Assembly: GCA_050011535.1 (NCBI GenBank)
Contig: JBEKIX010000002.1
Location: 32,867-96,866, forward strand
Reading direction: 5' to 3'
Length of the DNA: 64,000 bases
Source of the DNA: JAFNAG01 sp050011535
GTDB taxonomy: Bacteria; Acidobacteriota; UBA6911
Position 1 is the stretch's first letter. Each line of letters begins with the position of its first letter. This document shows positions 16,214 to 24,333 of the stretch, piece by piece. The notes beneath the pieces were generated by a model. It was not told where the DNA came from and did not search any database. It saw only the letters and a list, made by a program, of their open reading frames with translations. A program made the translations under genes and the position numbers.

Positions 16214-17322
16214 CAATATCTCCTGAATATCGCGTCTAACTTACGTTCAAACTCGTCTTGTTCTTCCAGATGCGTGGATTGAACTGCCACGAGCAACTCC
16301 TGACCGGGATCCTCCGTCAGTTTGATCGCGTCCTTTTCGGTTGTGATGACCGATGCGGCGCCGCGTGCGCACGCCTCGCGAATGCAGTCGGCCCAATCGC
16401 TATCCCGGAGGCGAAAATGATCTCCAAAAAAGCGAGTTCCCGCAATTGCTATGCCTAGCGCCTCGACGTCTTTGCGGAAGCGATCAGGATTTCCGATCGC
16501 AGCCACGAGGTAGGCAGACGGAGGGTGGCCGCGGCTCCCACTCTCTGGATCCTGGTTTTGCCACGCTGAGAATCGCACAAAACGGTCGATTCGCTGTTGG
16601 CAGTGAAACACGGTAAGGCTTGGGTCGATCCTGTGGACAAACAATTCGATTGGATCTTCTCCATGTCCTTGGTACTGGCCGTTGATGACCACCACGTCAG
16701 CGCGTCGCAGTCCGGCAGCAGGTTCCCGCATAGTGCCCGCGGGCAACATTCGATTCTCCTCCAGTGGTTGGGTCCGGTCAATGACGACCAGATCCAGGTC
16801 GCGCCGGAGATGCCGATGCTGGAAACCGTCATCGAGCAGGAAGCACACCCGCTCCGCGTGCCGCGAGATTTGGAGTCCCGCGATATAGCGCTTGCTCCAG
16901 ATTCCCAGCCAAAGGCGGCTTTCGTGCCGGCGCACAAGTGCCGGTTCGTCCCCGAGAGTGCGGGCAGGAGACGGAATCCGAGCGCCGGGCGCCAAAATGA
17001 TGGGCGCCTTTCCTTCTCGACCATAGCCTCGGCTCAAAAGAGCCGGAACAGCACCCATTCGTGAGATCGTGCGCGCGACGTGAATTACAAATGGAGTCTT
17101 GCCGCTGCCGCCGACTGTCAGATTTCCGATGCTTATCACAGGGTGCGACAGCCGCACCTGTGGAAGCAGGGAAAGGTCGTACATGCGGTTGCGCAAACGC
17201 ACCAGGCCCTGGAACACTAATCCGCAAATACTAGAGAGCGGCCCGCGCGGCGGAGTGTGGTTTTGCACGATCGACCTGCTGTCTCCAGATTTCTTGTTTC
17301 TTGACGCACTTCCCCTGTTCAT
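16210..17322 (-). CDS. lpxK: Tetraacyldisaccharide 4'-kinase (lipid A 4'-kinase)
   Basis: A protein of up to 370 residues that phosphorylates the lipid A disaccharide 4'-position at the inner membrane. Diagnostic features are HPVISIGNLTVGGSGKTPF with the P-loop GGSGKTP, LLSRGYGREGK, the DEPALVRRH segment, LLDDGFQHRHLRRDLDLVVID with DDGFQH, and a C-terminal VITTEKDAIKL. The N-terminus is uncertain: the first about 28 residues after the ATG at 17322 are charged and unlike the family, so a later start is likely. It is followed with overlap by waaF and preceded by gamma-glutamyltransferase. Confidence 0.93.
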   Translation of the reverse strand: MNRGSASRNKKSGDSRSIVQNHTPPRGPLSSICGLVFQGLVRLRNRMYDLSLLPQVRLSHPVISIGNLTVGGSGKTPFVIHVARTISRMGAVPALLSRGYGREGKAPIILAPGARIPSPARTLGDEPALVRRHESRLWLGIWSKRYIAGLQISRHAERVCFLLDDGFQHRHLRRDLDLVVIDRTQPLEENRMLPAGTMREPAAGLRRADVVVINGQYQGHGEDPIELFVHRIDPSLTVFHCQQRIDRFVRFSAWQNQDPESGSRGHPPSAYLVAAIGNPDRFRKDVEALGIAIAGTRFFGDHFRLRDSDWADCIREACARGAASVITTEKDAIKLTEDPGQELLVAVQSTHLEEQDEFERKLDAIFRRYW

Positions 17323-17355
17323 TCACCCATTGGGAGGAACCTGGCGGCCATCGAT

Positions 17356-19050
17356 CTACCAACCCATCGCACAGCCGTCTTTTCTGGGGTCGCTTCCTCC
17401 CATGAGCACGCCCGTGACAGGGTCAATCAGAATACCCTGAAATCCGCCGAAACTGTCGTTCATAACGACAATATGGTGCCCCAGCAGCGTGAGCAGCCTG
17501 CGAACCTGTGGCCCGATCCCGGACTCGAGGCCTAGCTGCCCTCCAGTATGTCGGAATCGGGGCGCTTCGCCGGCCTCTTGCACGTTCATTCCGAATTCGA
17601 CGAGGTTTAGGAAAACCTGGACCTGCGCCTGTGCCTGGTTATCTCCGCCCATGACGCCGAAGCTGAAGTAGGGCCTGCGGTCCTTCATGACGAGGGCAGG
17701 AATGATCGTGTGCATGGGCCGTTTGTGGGGCTCGATGCGGTTATTGGAGACCGCGTCCAGCTTGAAGCTTGATCCGCGGTTCTGCAGGCAAATGCCCGTG
17801 TCGCCTGCGACAATGCCGGATCCGAACTCGCTGTACAGGCTGTTAATGAAGCTCACGGCATTGTGGTCTTTGTCGACCACCGTCAGATAGATCGTGTCGC
17901 TCTGTTCCGATTCTCCATGCGAGTACTCTTCGTGAGCCTGATTTGGATCGATGAGCTTTCTGCGCTCTGCCGCGTACCCTTTCGACAACAGCCTGTCCAA
18001 TGGGATCTTGGCGAATTCCGGGTCAGTGATGTAGTAATCCCGATCGGCAAACGCCAGCTTCTTGGCCTCCACCATGTGGTGTAGGTACGCCGCTGAATTA
18101 TGCCCCCACGCCTTCAGTTCGTACCCTTCCAGGATGTTGAGCATTTCGAGGGCAGCCAATCCCTGGCCGTTTGGAGGCAATTCGCAAAACTCGTAGCCCT
18201 TGTAGTCGACGCTGATCGGTTTGACCCAATCGGACTTCTGGTCAGACATGTCCTTCAGGCTGAGCACGCCTCCCTTGGCCTTAATTGTCTCGACAATTTT
18301 GGCTGCGATCGGTCCTTCGTAGAATGCCTTGCGTCCGTCTGCCGCGATCCGGCGGAAAACCGCCGCAAGATTTTTGTTGTAGGCAATTTGTCCGTGTGCC
18401 GGCGGCTTGCCGTCAGGAAGATATGTTTTCGCTGCCCACGGATCTTTAGCGAGCTTTCCGGCCTGCTCAGCCCACTGATTTGCGATGATTTCGGACACAG
18501 GGAATCCGTTCTCAGCATACTCGATCGCCGGGGCCAGGACCTTCTCCATTTTTAGGGTGCCGAATCTATCGAGAAGGGAAACCCATCCATCGACAGCTCC
18601 GGGCACAGTGATCGTATCGACACCATCGGTTGGCATGCCGGTGTAGCCCTTTTCCCGGAGATACTCCAGCGTCATGCCATAGGGAGACCTGCCGCTGCCA
18701 TTCAAGCCGATCAATTCTCCGGACTTGCTCCAATAGACCATCGCGAACATATCGCCGCCGATACCGGTCATCAGTGGTTCGACGACGTTCAACACAGCGG
18801 CGGCCGCTATCGCGGCATCCACCGCATTGCCGCCCCCCTGCAGAATCCTCAAGCCGGCTGCCGCTGCCAGCGGCTGGCTAGCGCATATCATTCCGTTGCG
18901 CGCGAGAACCGGCGAACGTGTGCCGGAGATGCTACGTGCGTTACGATCCTGTCCCGACATGACTATTACCCCGAAGGCGAGTGTGAGTACTGATAGGATG
19001 CTCCATCGATTGATCATGGCCCGTACCTTGTTCCTGAGTCCCACGATCAT
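17356..19050 (-). CDS. ggt: Gamma-glutamyltransferase, secreted
   Basis: A 564-residue (or 553, from ATG 19017) gamma-glutamyltranspeptidase precursor that transfers or hydrolyses gamma-glutamyl groups, for example of glutathione, in the periplasm. An N-terminal signal peptide (SILSVLTLAFGVIVMSG) precedes the large-subunit part with GGNAVDAAIAAAAVLNVVEP. Self-cleavage is expected before the Thr in SDTIYLTVVDKDHNAVSF, the nucleophile of the small subunit. PMHTIIPALVMKDRRPYFSFG and GGDNQAQAQVQVFLNLVEFG are further family motifs. It lies 33 bases before lpxK on the same strand and may be cotranscribed, though no metabolic link is evident. Confidence 0.93.
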   Translation of the reverse strand: MIVGLRNKVRAMINRWSILSVLTLAFGVIVMSGQDRNARSISGTRSPVLARNGMICASQPLAAAAGLRILQGGGNAVDAAIAAAAVLNVVEPLMTGIGGDMFAMVYWSKSGELIGLNGSGRSPYGMTLEYLREKGYTGMPTDGVDTITVPGAVDGWVSLLDRFGTLKMEKVLAPAIEYAENGFPVSEIIANQWAEQAGKLAKDPWAAKTYLPDGKPPAHGQIAYNKNLAAVFRRIAADGRKAFYEGPIAAKIVETIKAKGGVLSLKDMSDQKSDWVKPISVDYKGYEFCELPPNGQGLAALEMLNILEGYELKAWGHNSAAYLHHMVEAKKLAFADRDYYITDPEFAKIPLDRLLSKGYAAERRKLIDPNQAHEEYSHGESEQSDTIYLTVVDKDHNAVSFINSLYSEFGSGIVAGDTGICLQNRGSSFKLDAVSNNRIEPHKRPMHTIIPALVMKDRRPYFSFGVMGGDNQAQAQVQVFLNLVEFGMNVQEAGEAPRFRHTGGQLGLESGIGPQVRRLLTLLGHHIVVMNDSFGGFQGILIDPVTGVLMGGSDPRKDGCAMGW

Positions 19051-19121
19051 AACCCTGCCATGCGCCGCCCTCAAGAGCGATTGCCCCTCTTAATTCTCGG
19101 AAGGCCTCCGAGCGAATGCGC

Positions 19122-19149
19122 TTGCAGCCCGCCTTGGCGCCGGTATAAT
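19122..19149 (+). promoter_or_regulatory. Candidate sigma-70 promoter for the argD-like gene
   Basis: TTGCAG (19122-19127), 16-base spacer, perfect TATAAT (19144-19149), in the gap between divergent ggt and the aminotransferase. The predicted start (about 19156) leaves room for the AGGAGG-like site before the ATG at 19185. Confidence 0.6.
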
Positions 19150-19184
19150 CAACCATTCTCCGGCCGGAAGCAGGAGGATGAATC

Positions 19185-20420
19185 ATGGCTGATGCGAAAC
19201 CCTTTAACCGATACGATCACGTGACCGCCGATGAGATTAAAGCGCTGGAGGATTCCTACCTCTTTCCCACATATCAGAAGTACGAACTTTGCGTTTCGCA
19301 TGGTTCGGGCGCGTACCTTTATGATCTGCAAGGCCGCCGCTATTTGGATTTTCTTGCTGGAATCGCCGTCAATTCTCTGGGCTACAGCCACCCTCGCATT
19401 GTTAAGGTCGTGCGCGACCAGGGAGAAAGACTGATTCACACATCCAATCTGCTCTTTCACCCTTACCAGGGGCAGTTGGCTCGTCGATTGGTGGAGATGT
19501 CCGGCATGTCTCGGGCATTCTTCACCAACAGCGGCACTGAGGCGATGGAAGCGGCGCTCAAGATCTCCAGGGCATGCGCGCGCCGCAAGGGAGAGGAGCA
19601 CCGATCCCGGTTCCTCTGCCTGAAAAACGCGTTCCACGGACGCACATTTGGATCTCTCAGCATCACGGCGCAGGAGAAGTATCAGGCGCCATTTCGTCCC
19701 TTGCTTGCGGACGTCGAGACAATTGCCGAACTTACGTCCGAGGCGTTGGAGAAGGCTTTCGATGAGCGCGTCGCCGCGCTGGTGTTTGAGCCCATTCAGG
19801 GAGAAGCGGGCATCCGTCCCATTCCTGTCGAGTTCATGCGCAAGGCTCGCGAACTGTGTGACCGTTGGGGAGCCCTGTTGATACTCGACGAGATCCAGTC
19901 CGGATTTGCCAGGACCGGCCGGATGTTTGCATTCCAGCACTATGACATTCGACCGGACCTGGTTACTGCTGCCAAAGCGATTGCCTCCGGATACCCACTC
20001 GGAGTTGTCCTTGGAAATGAGAAAGTGGCGCAGAGCCTTAAGAGTGGAGAACATGGCACGACCTTCGGCGGTGGTCCCCTGGCATGCCGGATCGCTCTCG
20101 AAGTCCTCGACGTGATCGAGGAGGAAGGATTGACTGCCAAGGCTGCAGAACTGGGAGCCTATCTGATGGAGCAGCTATCTACCCTCAAGGACCGGCACGC
20201 ATGCATTCAGCAAGTCCGCGGCCTCGGTCTCATGATCGGCGTGGAGGTAGGCTCCGTCGCCCCCGAGGTGGTCCGGCGATTATTGCGGAAGGGAGTGATC
20301 GCAAACGCGGCACACGGCTTGGTTCTGCGCCTGGTTCCTCCGCTGATTGTCACGCGGGAGCAAATCGATCATTTCACGGAAGCTCTCGATCAAACTCTTT
20401 CGGAAGTAGAATCCGCATAG
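19185..20420 (+). CDS. argD: Acetylornithine aminotransferase-like class III aminotransferase
   Basis: A 411-residue PLP-dependent class III aminotransferase. Early YLFPTYQKYELCVSHGSGAY and LDFLAGIAVNSLGYSHP match the ArgD family (N-acetylornithine to N-acetylglutamate semialdehyde, arginine synthesis). Also visible are FFTNSGTEAMEAALKISRAC, FHGRTFGSLSITAQEKYQ, the LILDEIQSGFARTGRMFAFQ segment with the PLP-stacking Asp, and TAAKAIASGYPLG with the PLP-binding Lys. Ribosome site GCAGGAGGATG. No other arginine genes are nearby, so the assignment to ArgD over related omega-aminotransferases is by sequence alone. Confidence 0.85.
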   Translation: MADAKPFNRYDHVTADEIKALEDSYLFPTYQKYELCVSHGSGAYLYDLQGRRYLDFLAGIAVNSLGYSHPRIVKVVRDQGERLIHTSNLLFHPYQGQLARRLVEMSGMSRAFFTNSGTEAMEAALKISRACARRKGEEHRSRFLCLKNAFHGRTFGSLSITAQEKYQAPFRPLLADVETIAELTSEALEKAFDERVAALVFEPIQGEAGIRPIPVEFMRKARELCDRWGALLILDEIQSGFARTGRMFAFQHYDIRPDLVTAAKAIASGYPLGVVLGNEKVAQSLKSGEHGTTFGGGPLACRIALEVLDVIEEEGLTAKAAELGAYLMEQLSTLKDRHACIQQVRGLGLMIGVEVGSVAPEVVRRLLRKGVIANAAHGLVLRLVPPLIVTREQIDHFTEALDQTLSEVESA

Positions 20421-20474
20421 CCAATTGTGTCTCCGTGGAGCATGCTTGTGTCATGCTGGATTTGAAATGGACAT

Positions 20475-20503
20475 TTGGGACAATACGTTCTTATGGCTAT
20501 GAT
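20475..20503 (+). promoter_or_regulatory. Candidate promoter placing the lipA transcript start at its ATG
   Basis: TTGGGA (20475-20480), exactly 17 bases, then TATGAT (20498-20503). The expected transcription start, six to eight bases later, coincides with the ATG at 20510. A small AGCATG/CATGCT hairpin lies just upstream (about 20438-20456). Confidence 0.5.
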
Positions 20504-20509
20504 TGAGTC

Positions 20510-21442
20510 ATGAAGACCACTCCGGAAGACAGTTTTAAGATTGTTGATAATGGCAGAGCAGAGATGCGTCGTCCCCGTCCCGAATGGTTAAAGGTGCGGC
20601 TGCCTTCAGGGGAACGGTACACAAATGTAAAGAAATTAGTGCACGAGCAGCGTCTGAACACAGTCTGCGAAGATGCCCAATGTCCGAATATCGGTGAATG
20701 CTGGGGAGCAGGCACAGCGACTTTCATGATCCTCGGAGATGTCTGCACGCGCTCCTGCAAGTTCTGTGCGGTCAAGACGGGATTGCCGCCTGATTACGAC
20801 TTGGATGAGCCGCGTCGCGTCGCGGAAGCCATGCGCCGGCTCAACCTCAGGTACGCTGTCATCACCTCGGTCGACCGTGATGACCTGGAAGACGGCGGCG
20901 CCTATATTTTCGCCGAGACGATCCGGCGCACGCGGGAAGCTTGTCCCGGCATCAGGATCGAAGTGCTGATTCCGGATTTTCGCGGATCCGGCGACGCGCT
21001 CCGCAAGGTAGTCGAGGCGCAGCCAGATGTCCTCGCTCACAACGTTGAAACCGTTCCCAGGCTCTATCGGACCGCGCGAGCAGGATCTCGCTATCGCCGT
21101 TCCCTTGACCTGTTGTTAAAAGCAAAATCGTTTGGGTTGCAGATCCGCACCAAGTCCAGCGTTATGCTCGGCCTGGGCGAGAACCGGGGTGAAGTTGTTG
21201 AAGTCATGACGGATCTGCGTGTCGCGAGCGTCGACATCCTGACTTTGGGACAGTATTTACGGCCGACCAAGGAACATCTGGCCGTTGACCGCTTCTATAC
21301 TCCGGACGAGTTTTCAGAGCTGCGCAAGGTTGGGCTGTCGCTTGGGTTCTCTTTTGTGCAATCCGGCCCGCTGGTGAGATCGTCCTATCACGCAGAAAAG
21401 CAGGAAGTGGTCCTCAACGAGTCATCGTCTGCCACGATCTGA
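20510..21442 (+). CDS. lipA: Lipoyl synthase
   Basis: A 310-residue radical-SAM enzyme that inserts two sulfurs into protein-bound octanoyl groups to form lipoate. Both iron-sulfur motifs are intact: the auxiliary-cluster CEDAQCPNIGECW (CX4CX5C) and the radical-SAM CTRSCKFC (CX3CX2C). The C-terminal FVQSGPLVRSSYHAE carries the SSYHAE region whose Arg-Ser ligates the auxiliary cluster. The N-terminal extension before RPEWLK is about 22 residues. No ribosome site is visible before ATG 20510; an internal ATG at 20564 is a weaker alternative. lipB is not adjacent. Confidence 0.96.
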   Translation: MKTTPEDSFKIVDNGRAEMRRPRPEWLKVRLPSGERYTNVKKLVHEQRLNTVCEDAQCPNIGECWGAGTATFMILGDVCTRSCKFCAVKTGLPPDYDLDEPRRVAEAMRRLNLRYAVITSVDRDDLEDGGAYIFAETIRRTREACPGIRIEVLIPDFRGSGDALRKVVEAQPDVLAHNVETVPRLYRTARAGSRYRRSLDLLLKAKSFGLQIRTKSSVMLGLGENRGEVVEVMTDLRVASVDILTLGQYLRPTKEHLAVDRFYTPDEFSELRKVGLSLGFSFVQSGPLVRSSYHAEKQEVVLNESSSATI

Positions 21443-21514
21443 AACGCAGGTTGGGTGTGCGCTGCTGCAGGGCATAAAACGTTCGAGTTAATCGTGAGGA
21501 GGTTCTGCATTCTG

Positions 21515-21523
21515 TGCTATGAT
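21515..21523 (+). promoter_or_regulatory. Extended -10 element upstream of nfeD
   Basis: TGCTATGAT (21515-21523) is an extended -10 (TGnTATGAT). No good -35 is at 17 bases. It lies 30 bases before the nfeD ATG. Confidence 0.4.
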
Positions 21524-21553
21524 GCAGTCTACACATAGGACTCACGCATTCCT

Positions 21554-22858
21554 ATGACCCTCATTCCGCGCACGATCATTCTCTTGACGTTGTTTTGCGG
21601 CGGCGCCGCGGTGCCCTCAAGTGCGCAGATTGCCAGAATCGACTTGAACGGCATTATTGACCCGATCACTTCGGAATACGTGGTGAGAGGCATAGCCCGT
21701 GCGAACGCCGAGCACGCCCAGTTTGTCCTGTTGCGCCTCCAAACCCCCGGCGGTCTAGGCGCCTCCATGGAGGAAATGATCGCGGCGATATTGAACAGCG
21801 GTATCCCGGTTGTCGCCTATGTGTCCCCGAGCGGTTCATCCGCCGCCTCAGCGGGGTTTTTCATCTTGATGGCCGCGGATGTGGCGTCCATGGCTCCCGG
21901 AACCAACACCGGCGCGGCTCATCCTTTGCTGGAGATTGCGGGGTTTCCGATCGAGGGAGGCGAAGCGGGAAAGACCCTCACCGAAAAGATTACGAGCAAC
22001 GCGACGGCCTATTTAAGGAGTATCACGAGCAAGCGGCATCGTAATGTCGCGGAGGCCGAAAAGGCGGTCGTGGAAAGCAAATCGTTTACAGACAACGAAG
22101 CGCTCGACAACCATCTTATCGATTTCGTGGCACGCGATGAGGACGAATTGCTGCGGGAACTTCAGGGCTACAAGGTCGAGATGTTCTCCGGAAAATCGGT
22201 CACACTCTCTCCGCAGGGACAGGCAGTCGTAAGCTACCAAATGACGCCGCGCGAAAAGTTTCTGAACACAATATCCGAGCCAAACCTGGCTCTGATTTTA
22301 GGAGTGCTTGGCCTTATTCTTCTCTACGTCGAATTCACTCATCCGGGAATGGTCGCTCCCGGAGTGATCGGAGGCATCAGCTTTCTTCTCTCTATCCTTG
22401 GTTTTTCGTTTCTCCCAGTCAACTATGTCGGCGTCTTGTTGATCATGTTGGCTGTCGGGTTGTTCATCGCCGAGGTCAAAGTGCAGGGGTTCGGTGTTCT
22501 CGGCCTCGGGGGAGTGGTCGCCATGGTGATCGGCATGCTCATTCTCGTCGACAGTCCTGATCCAGCTGTCAGGATCGGACTTGCAACCGCACTGTCCGCC
22601 GCGCTTCCCTTCGCGGTGATCTTCATGATCCTGCTGTTTGCGTTGATCAAATCGTATCGCCAGAAGCCGTCTACTGGAAGCGCTGGGATGATCGGCCTGG
22701 TCGGCGTCGCAGACAGCGATGTGTTTGCCGAAGGCCGGGTGAGAGTACGGGGAGAGTACTGGCAAGCTCATGCCGCCGCACCTATTAGAGCTGGTACGCA
22801 GGTGTGCGTGGTAGGCATCGACAACTTGAATTTGTACGTTGAAGAGGCGAAGAAATAG
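21554..22858 (+). CDS. nfeD: NfeD-family membrane-bound serine protease (ClpP class)
   Basis: A 434-residue long-form NfeD. Signal peptide to about residue 24, then a ClpP-like protease domain (about 30-225) with VVAYVSPSGSSAASAGFF holding the nucleophilic Ser and a distal AEKAVVESKSFTDNEAL holding the expected catalytic Lys. Four to five membrane helices follow (about 240-375, LALILGVLGLILLYVEF onward), and a C-terminal OB-like soluble domain (GMIGLVGVADSDVFAEGRVRV) ends the protein. In characterised homologues it cleaves stomatin-like proteins; the slipin gene follows 51 bases downstream, the classic nfeD-slipin pair of membrane quality control. Confidence 0.92.
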   Translation: MTLIPRTIILLTLFCGGAAVPSSAQIARIDLNGIIDPITSEYVVRGIARANAEHAQFVLLRLQTPGGLGASMEEMIAAILNSGIPVVAYVSPSGSSAASAGFFILMAADVASMAPGTNTGAAHPLLEIAGFPIEGGEAGKTLTEKITSNATAYLRSITSKRHRNVAEAEKAVVESKSFTDNEALDNHLIDFVARDEDELLRELQGYKVEMFSGKSVTLSPQGQAVVSYQMTPREKFLNTISEPNLALILGVLGLILLYVEFTHPGMVAPGVIGGISFLLSILGFSFLPVNYVGVLLIMLAVGLFIAEVKVQGFGVLGLGGVVAMVIGMLILVDSPDPAVRIGLATALSAALPFAVIFMILLFALIKSYRQKPSTGSAGMIGLVGVADSDVFAEGRVRVRGEYWQAHAAAPIRAGTQVCVVGIDNLNLYVEEAKK

Positions 22859-22909
22859 CAGGGAGTTTGTAGTCGTGTTTTTCCGCTTCCTAACATGGGC
22901 GAGGGAATC

Positions 22910-23665
22910 ATGGATACTCAAGAGGCTTGGCTGTTTGGCATTGCGATCGTTATCCTCTATCTGCTGAGCACGATTAACATCCTCAAGGAATATGAGCGCG
23001 CCGTTGTTTTCCGCCTCGGCCGCCTCGCGAAAGACGCGTTAGGCCCCGGCGTGATCTTTATTTTCTGGCCCATTTACAAGATCGTCCGCGTCAGCCTGCG
23101 AACGGTCACGCTCGAGGTGCCACCGCAGGATGTGATCACGCGTGACAACGTATCCGTCAAGGTGAATGCGATTGTTTACTTTCGAGTGATGAACGCGCCA
23201 CGCGCCATCGTCGAGGTGGAAAACTATTTGTACGCCACCTCTCAGCTGGCACAAACTACGCTACGATCAGTGCTCGGCGAAGTGGATTTGGATGACCTTT
23301 TGAGCAACCGTGAGAAGCTGAACGTCAAGCTCCAGGAGATTCTGGATCGGCACACCGATGCGTGGGGCATCAAAGTGAGTCTGGTTGAAGTAAAGCAGGT
23401 GGATCTGCCGCAGGAGATGCAGCGGGCCATCGCCCGGCAGGCGGAAGCGGAACGTGACAAGCGCGCCAAAGTCATTCATGCGGATGGCGAGTTTCAGGCC
23501 GCAGCCAAGATTCGCGAAGCTGCCGAAGTGATTGCCGGAGAACCTGTCGCGCTCCAACTGCGATATTTGCAGACACTCGCGGACATCGGGAATGAAAAGA
23601 ACACGACCATTGTTTTCCCATTGCCGATTGATATTATTCAGACTTGGATCAAAACCAAATCATAG
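22910..23665 (+). CDS. Slipin / stomatin-like SPFH-domain membrane protein
   Basis: A 251-residue SPFH protein. The start at 22910 is set by GAGGGA. One membrane hairpin or helix at about 8-25 is followed by the SPFH/band-7 domain: YERAVVFRLGRLAKDALGPG, VPPQDVITRDNVSVKVNAIV, and the conserved SLVEVKQVDLPQEMQRAIAR with the coiled-coil region after it (AEAERDKRAKVIHADGEFQAA). It probably forms oligomeric membrane microdomains and is the expected partner and substrate of the upstream NfeD protease. Confidence 0.93.
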   Translation: MDTQEAWLFGIAIVILYLLSTINILKEYERAVVFRLGRLAKDALGPGVIFIFWPIYKIVRVSLRTVTLEVPPQDVITRDNVSVKVNAIVYFRVMNAPRAIVEVENYLYATSQLAQTTLRSVLGEVDLDDLLSNREKLNVKLQEILDRHTDAWGIKVSLVEVKQVDLPQEMQRAIARQAEAERDKRAKVIHADGEFQAAAKIREAAEVIAGEPVALQLRYLQTLADIGNEKNTTIVFPLPIDIIQTWIKTKS

Positions 23666-23676
23666 GTTTACAGGAC

Positions 23677-24333
23677 ATGGCACAACTCAGCGCCGAATCC
23701 GGAAATGAATTCATTCTAGATAATCGCAAGCTCATCATCGGTTTCATGCTGCTCATTGTCATTTGCGGGGCGTTCTTCGTAGTCGGCTTCATGGAGGGGA
23801 AGCGCCAGGCCGTGCAAGCACGATCCGAGCGGCCATCATCCGGCCCGGCAGGGACGCCTTCTGAGGCAGCAGCCCGTGCGGTCGCGACGCCGCCTGTGAC
23901 GCCTGCCAAGAATGGGCCTGCCGAAGATCGTTCCGTACGGGAACAGCTTGATTGGTACAAGACTGTCCAGGGTGGGGATACCGCAACAAGGGCGGTCGCG
24001 GAACCATCAAAAAGCGCAGAGGCGGAACCTACCCAAACCGAGAAGGTGACGCGCCCAGCCGCTGTACCCCAGAAGGCGGCTGCTGTGCCGAAAGCGTCAT
24101 CCGGAGCGGCTGCGTACACCGTCCAGGTCGGAGCATTCCGTCAACGGCATGAGGCGGAGAGCAAGGCCGACGCGCTGAAGACTAGAGGATACACCTTTGT
24201 GATCGAGTCTCCTGCGACCCCGGATGGGCTCTTTCTTGTCAAGGTCGGCAATTTCAATTCGCGCGCGGACGCCGTCGCCATGGAACGAAGGCTTAGAAAG
24301 GACGGCTTCAGCTGCTTCATCAAGACCAATTGA
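23677..24333 (+). CDS. Membrane-anchored SPOR-domain protein
   Basis: A 218-residue protein with a cytoplasmic N-terminus, one transmembrane helix (LIIGFMLLIVICGAFFVVGF, about 22-41), a low-complexity Pro/Ala/Lys/Thr linker (about 50-145) and a C-terminal SPOR domain (about 148-218; YTVQVGAFRQRHEAESKADA and VKVGNFNSRADAVAMERRLR). SPOR domains bind denuded peptidoglycan at septa, so a role in division or cell-wall remodelling is likely. The ATG at 23677, 11 bases after the slipin stop, is preferred although its ribosome site is weak. The next gene (lnt) overlaps. Confidence 0.85.
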   Translation: MAQLSAESGNEFILDNRKLIIGFMLLIVICGAFFVVGFMEGKRQAVQARSERPSSGPAGTPSEAAARAVATPPVTPAKNGPAEDRSVREQLDWYKTVQGGDTATRAVAEPSKSAEAEPTQTEKVTRPAAVPQKAAAVPKASSGAAAYTVQVGAFRQRHEAESKADALKTRGYTFVIESPATPDGLFLVKVGNFNSRADAVAMERRLRKDGFSCFIKTN

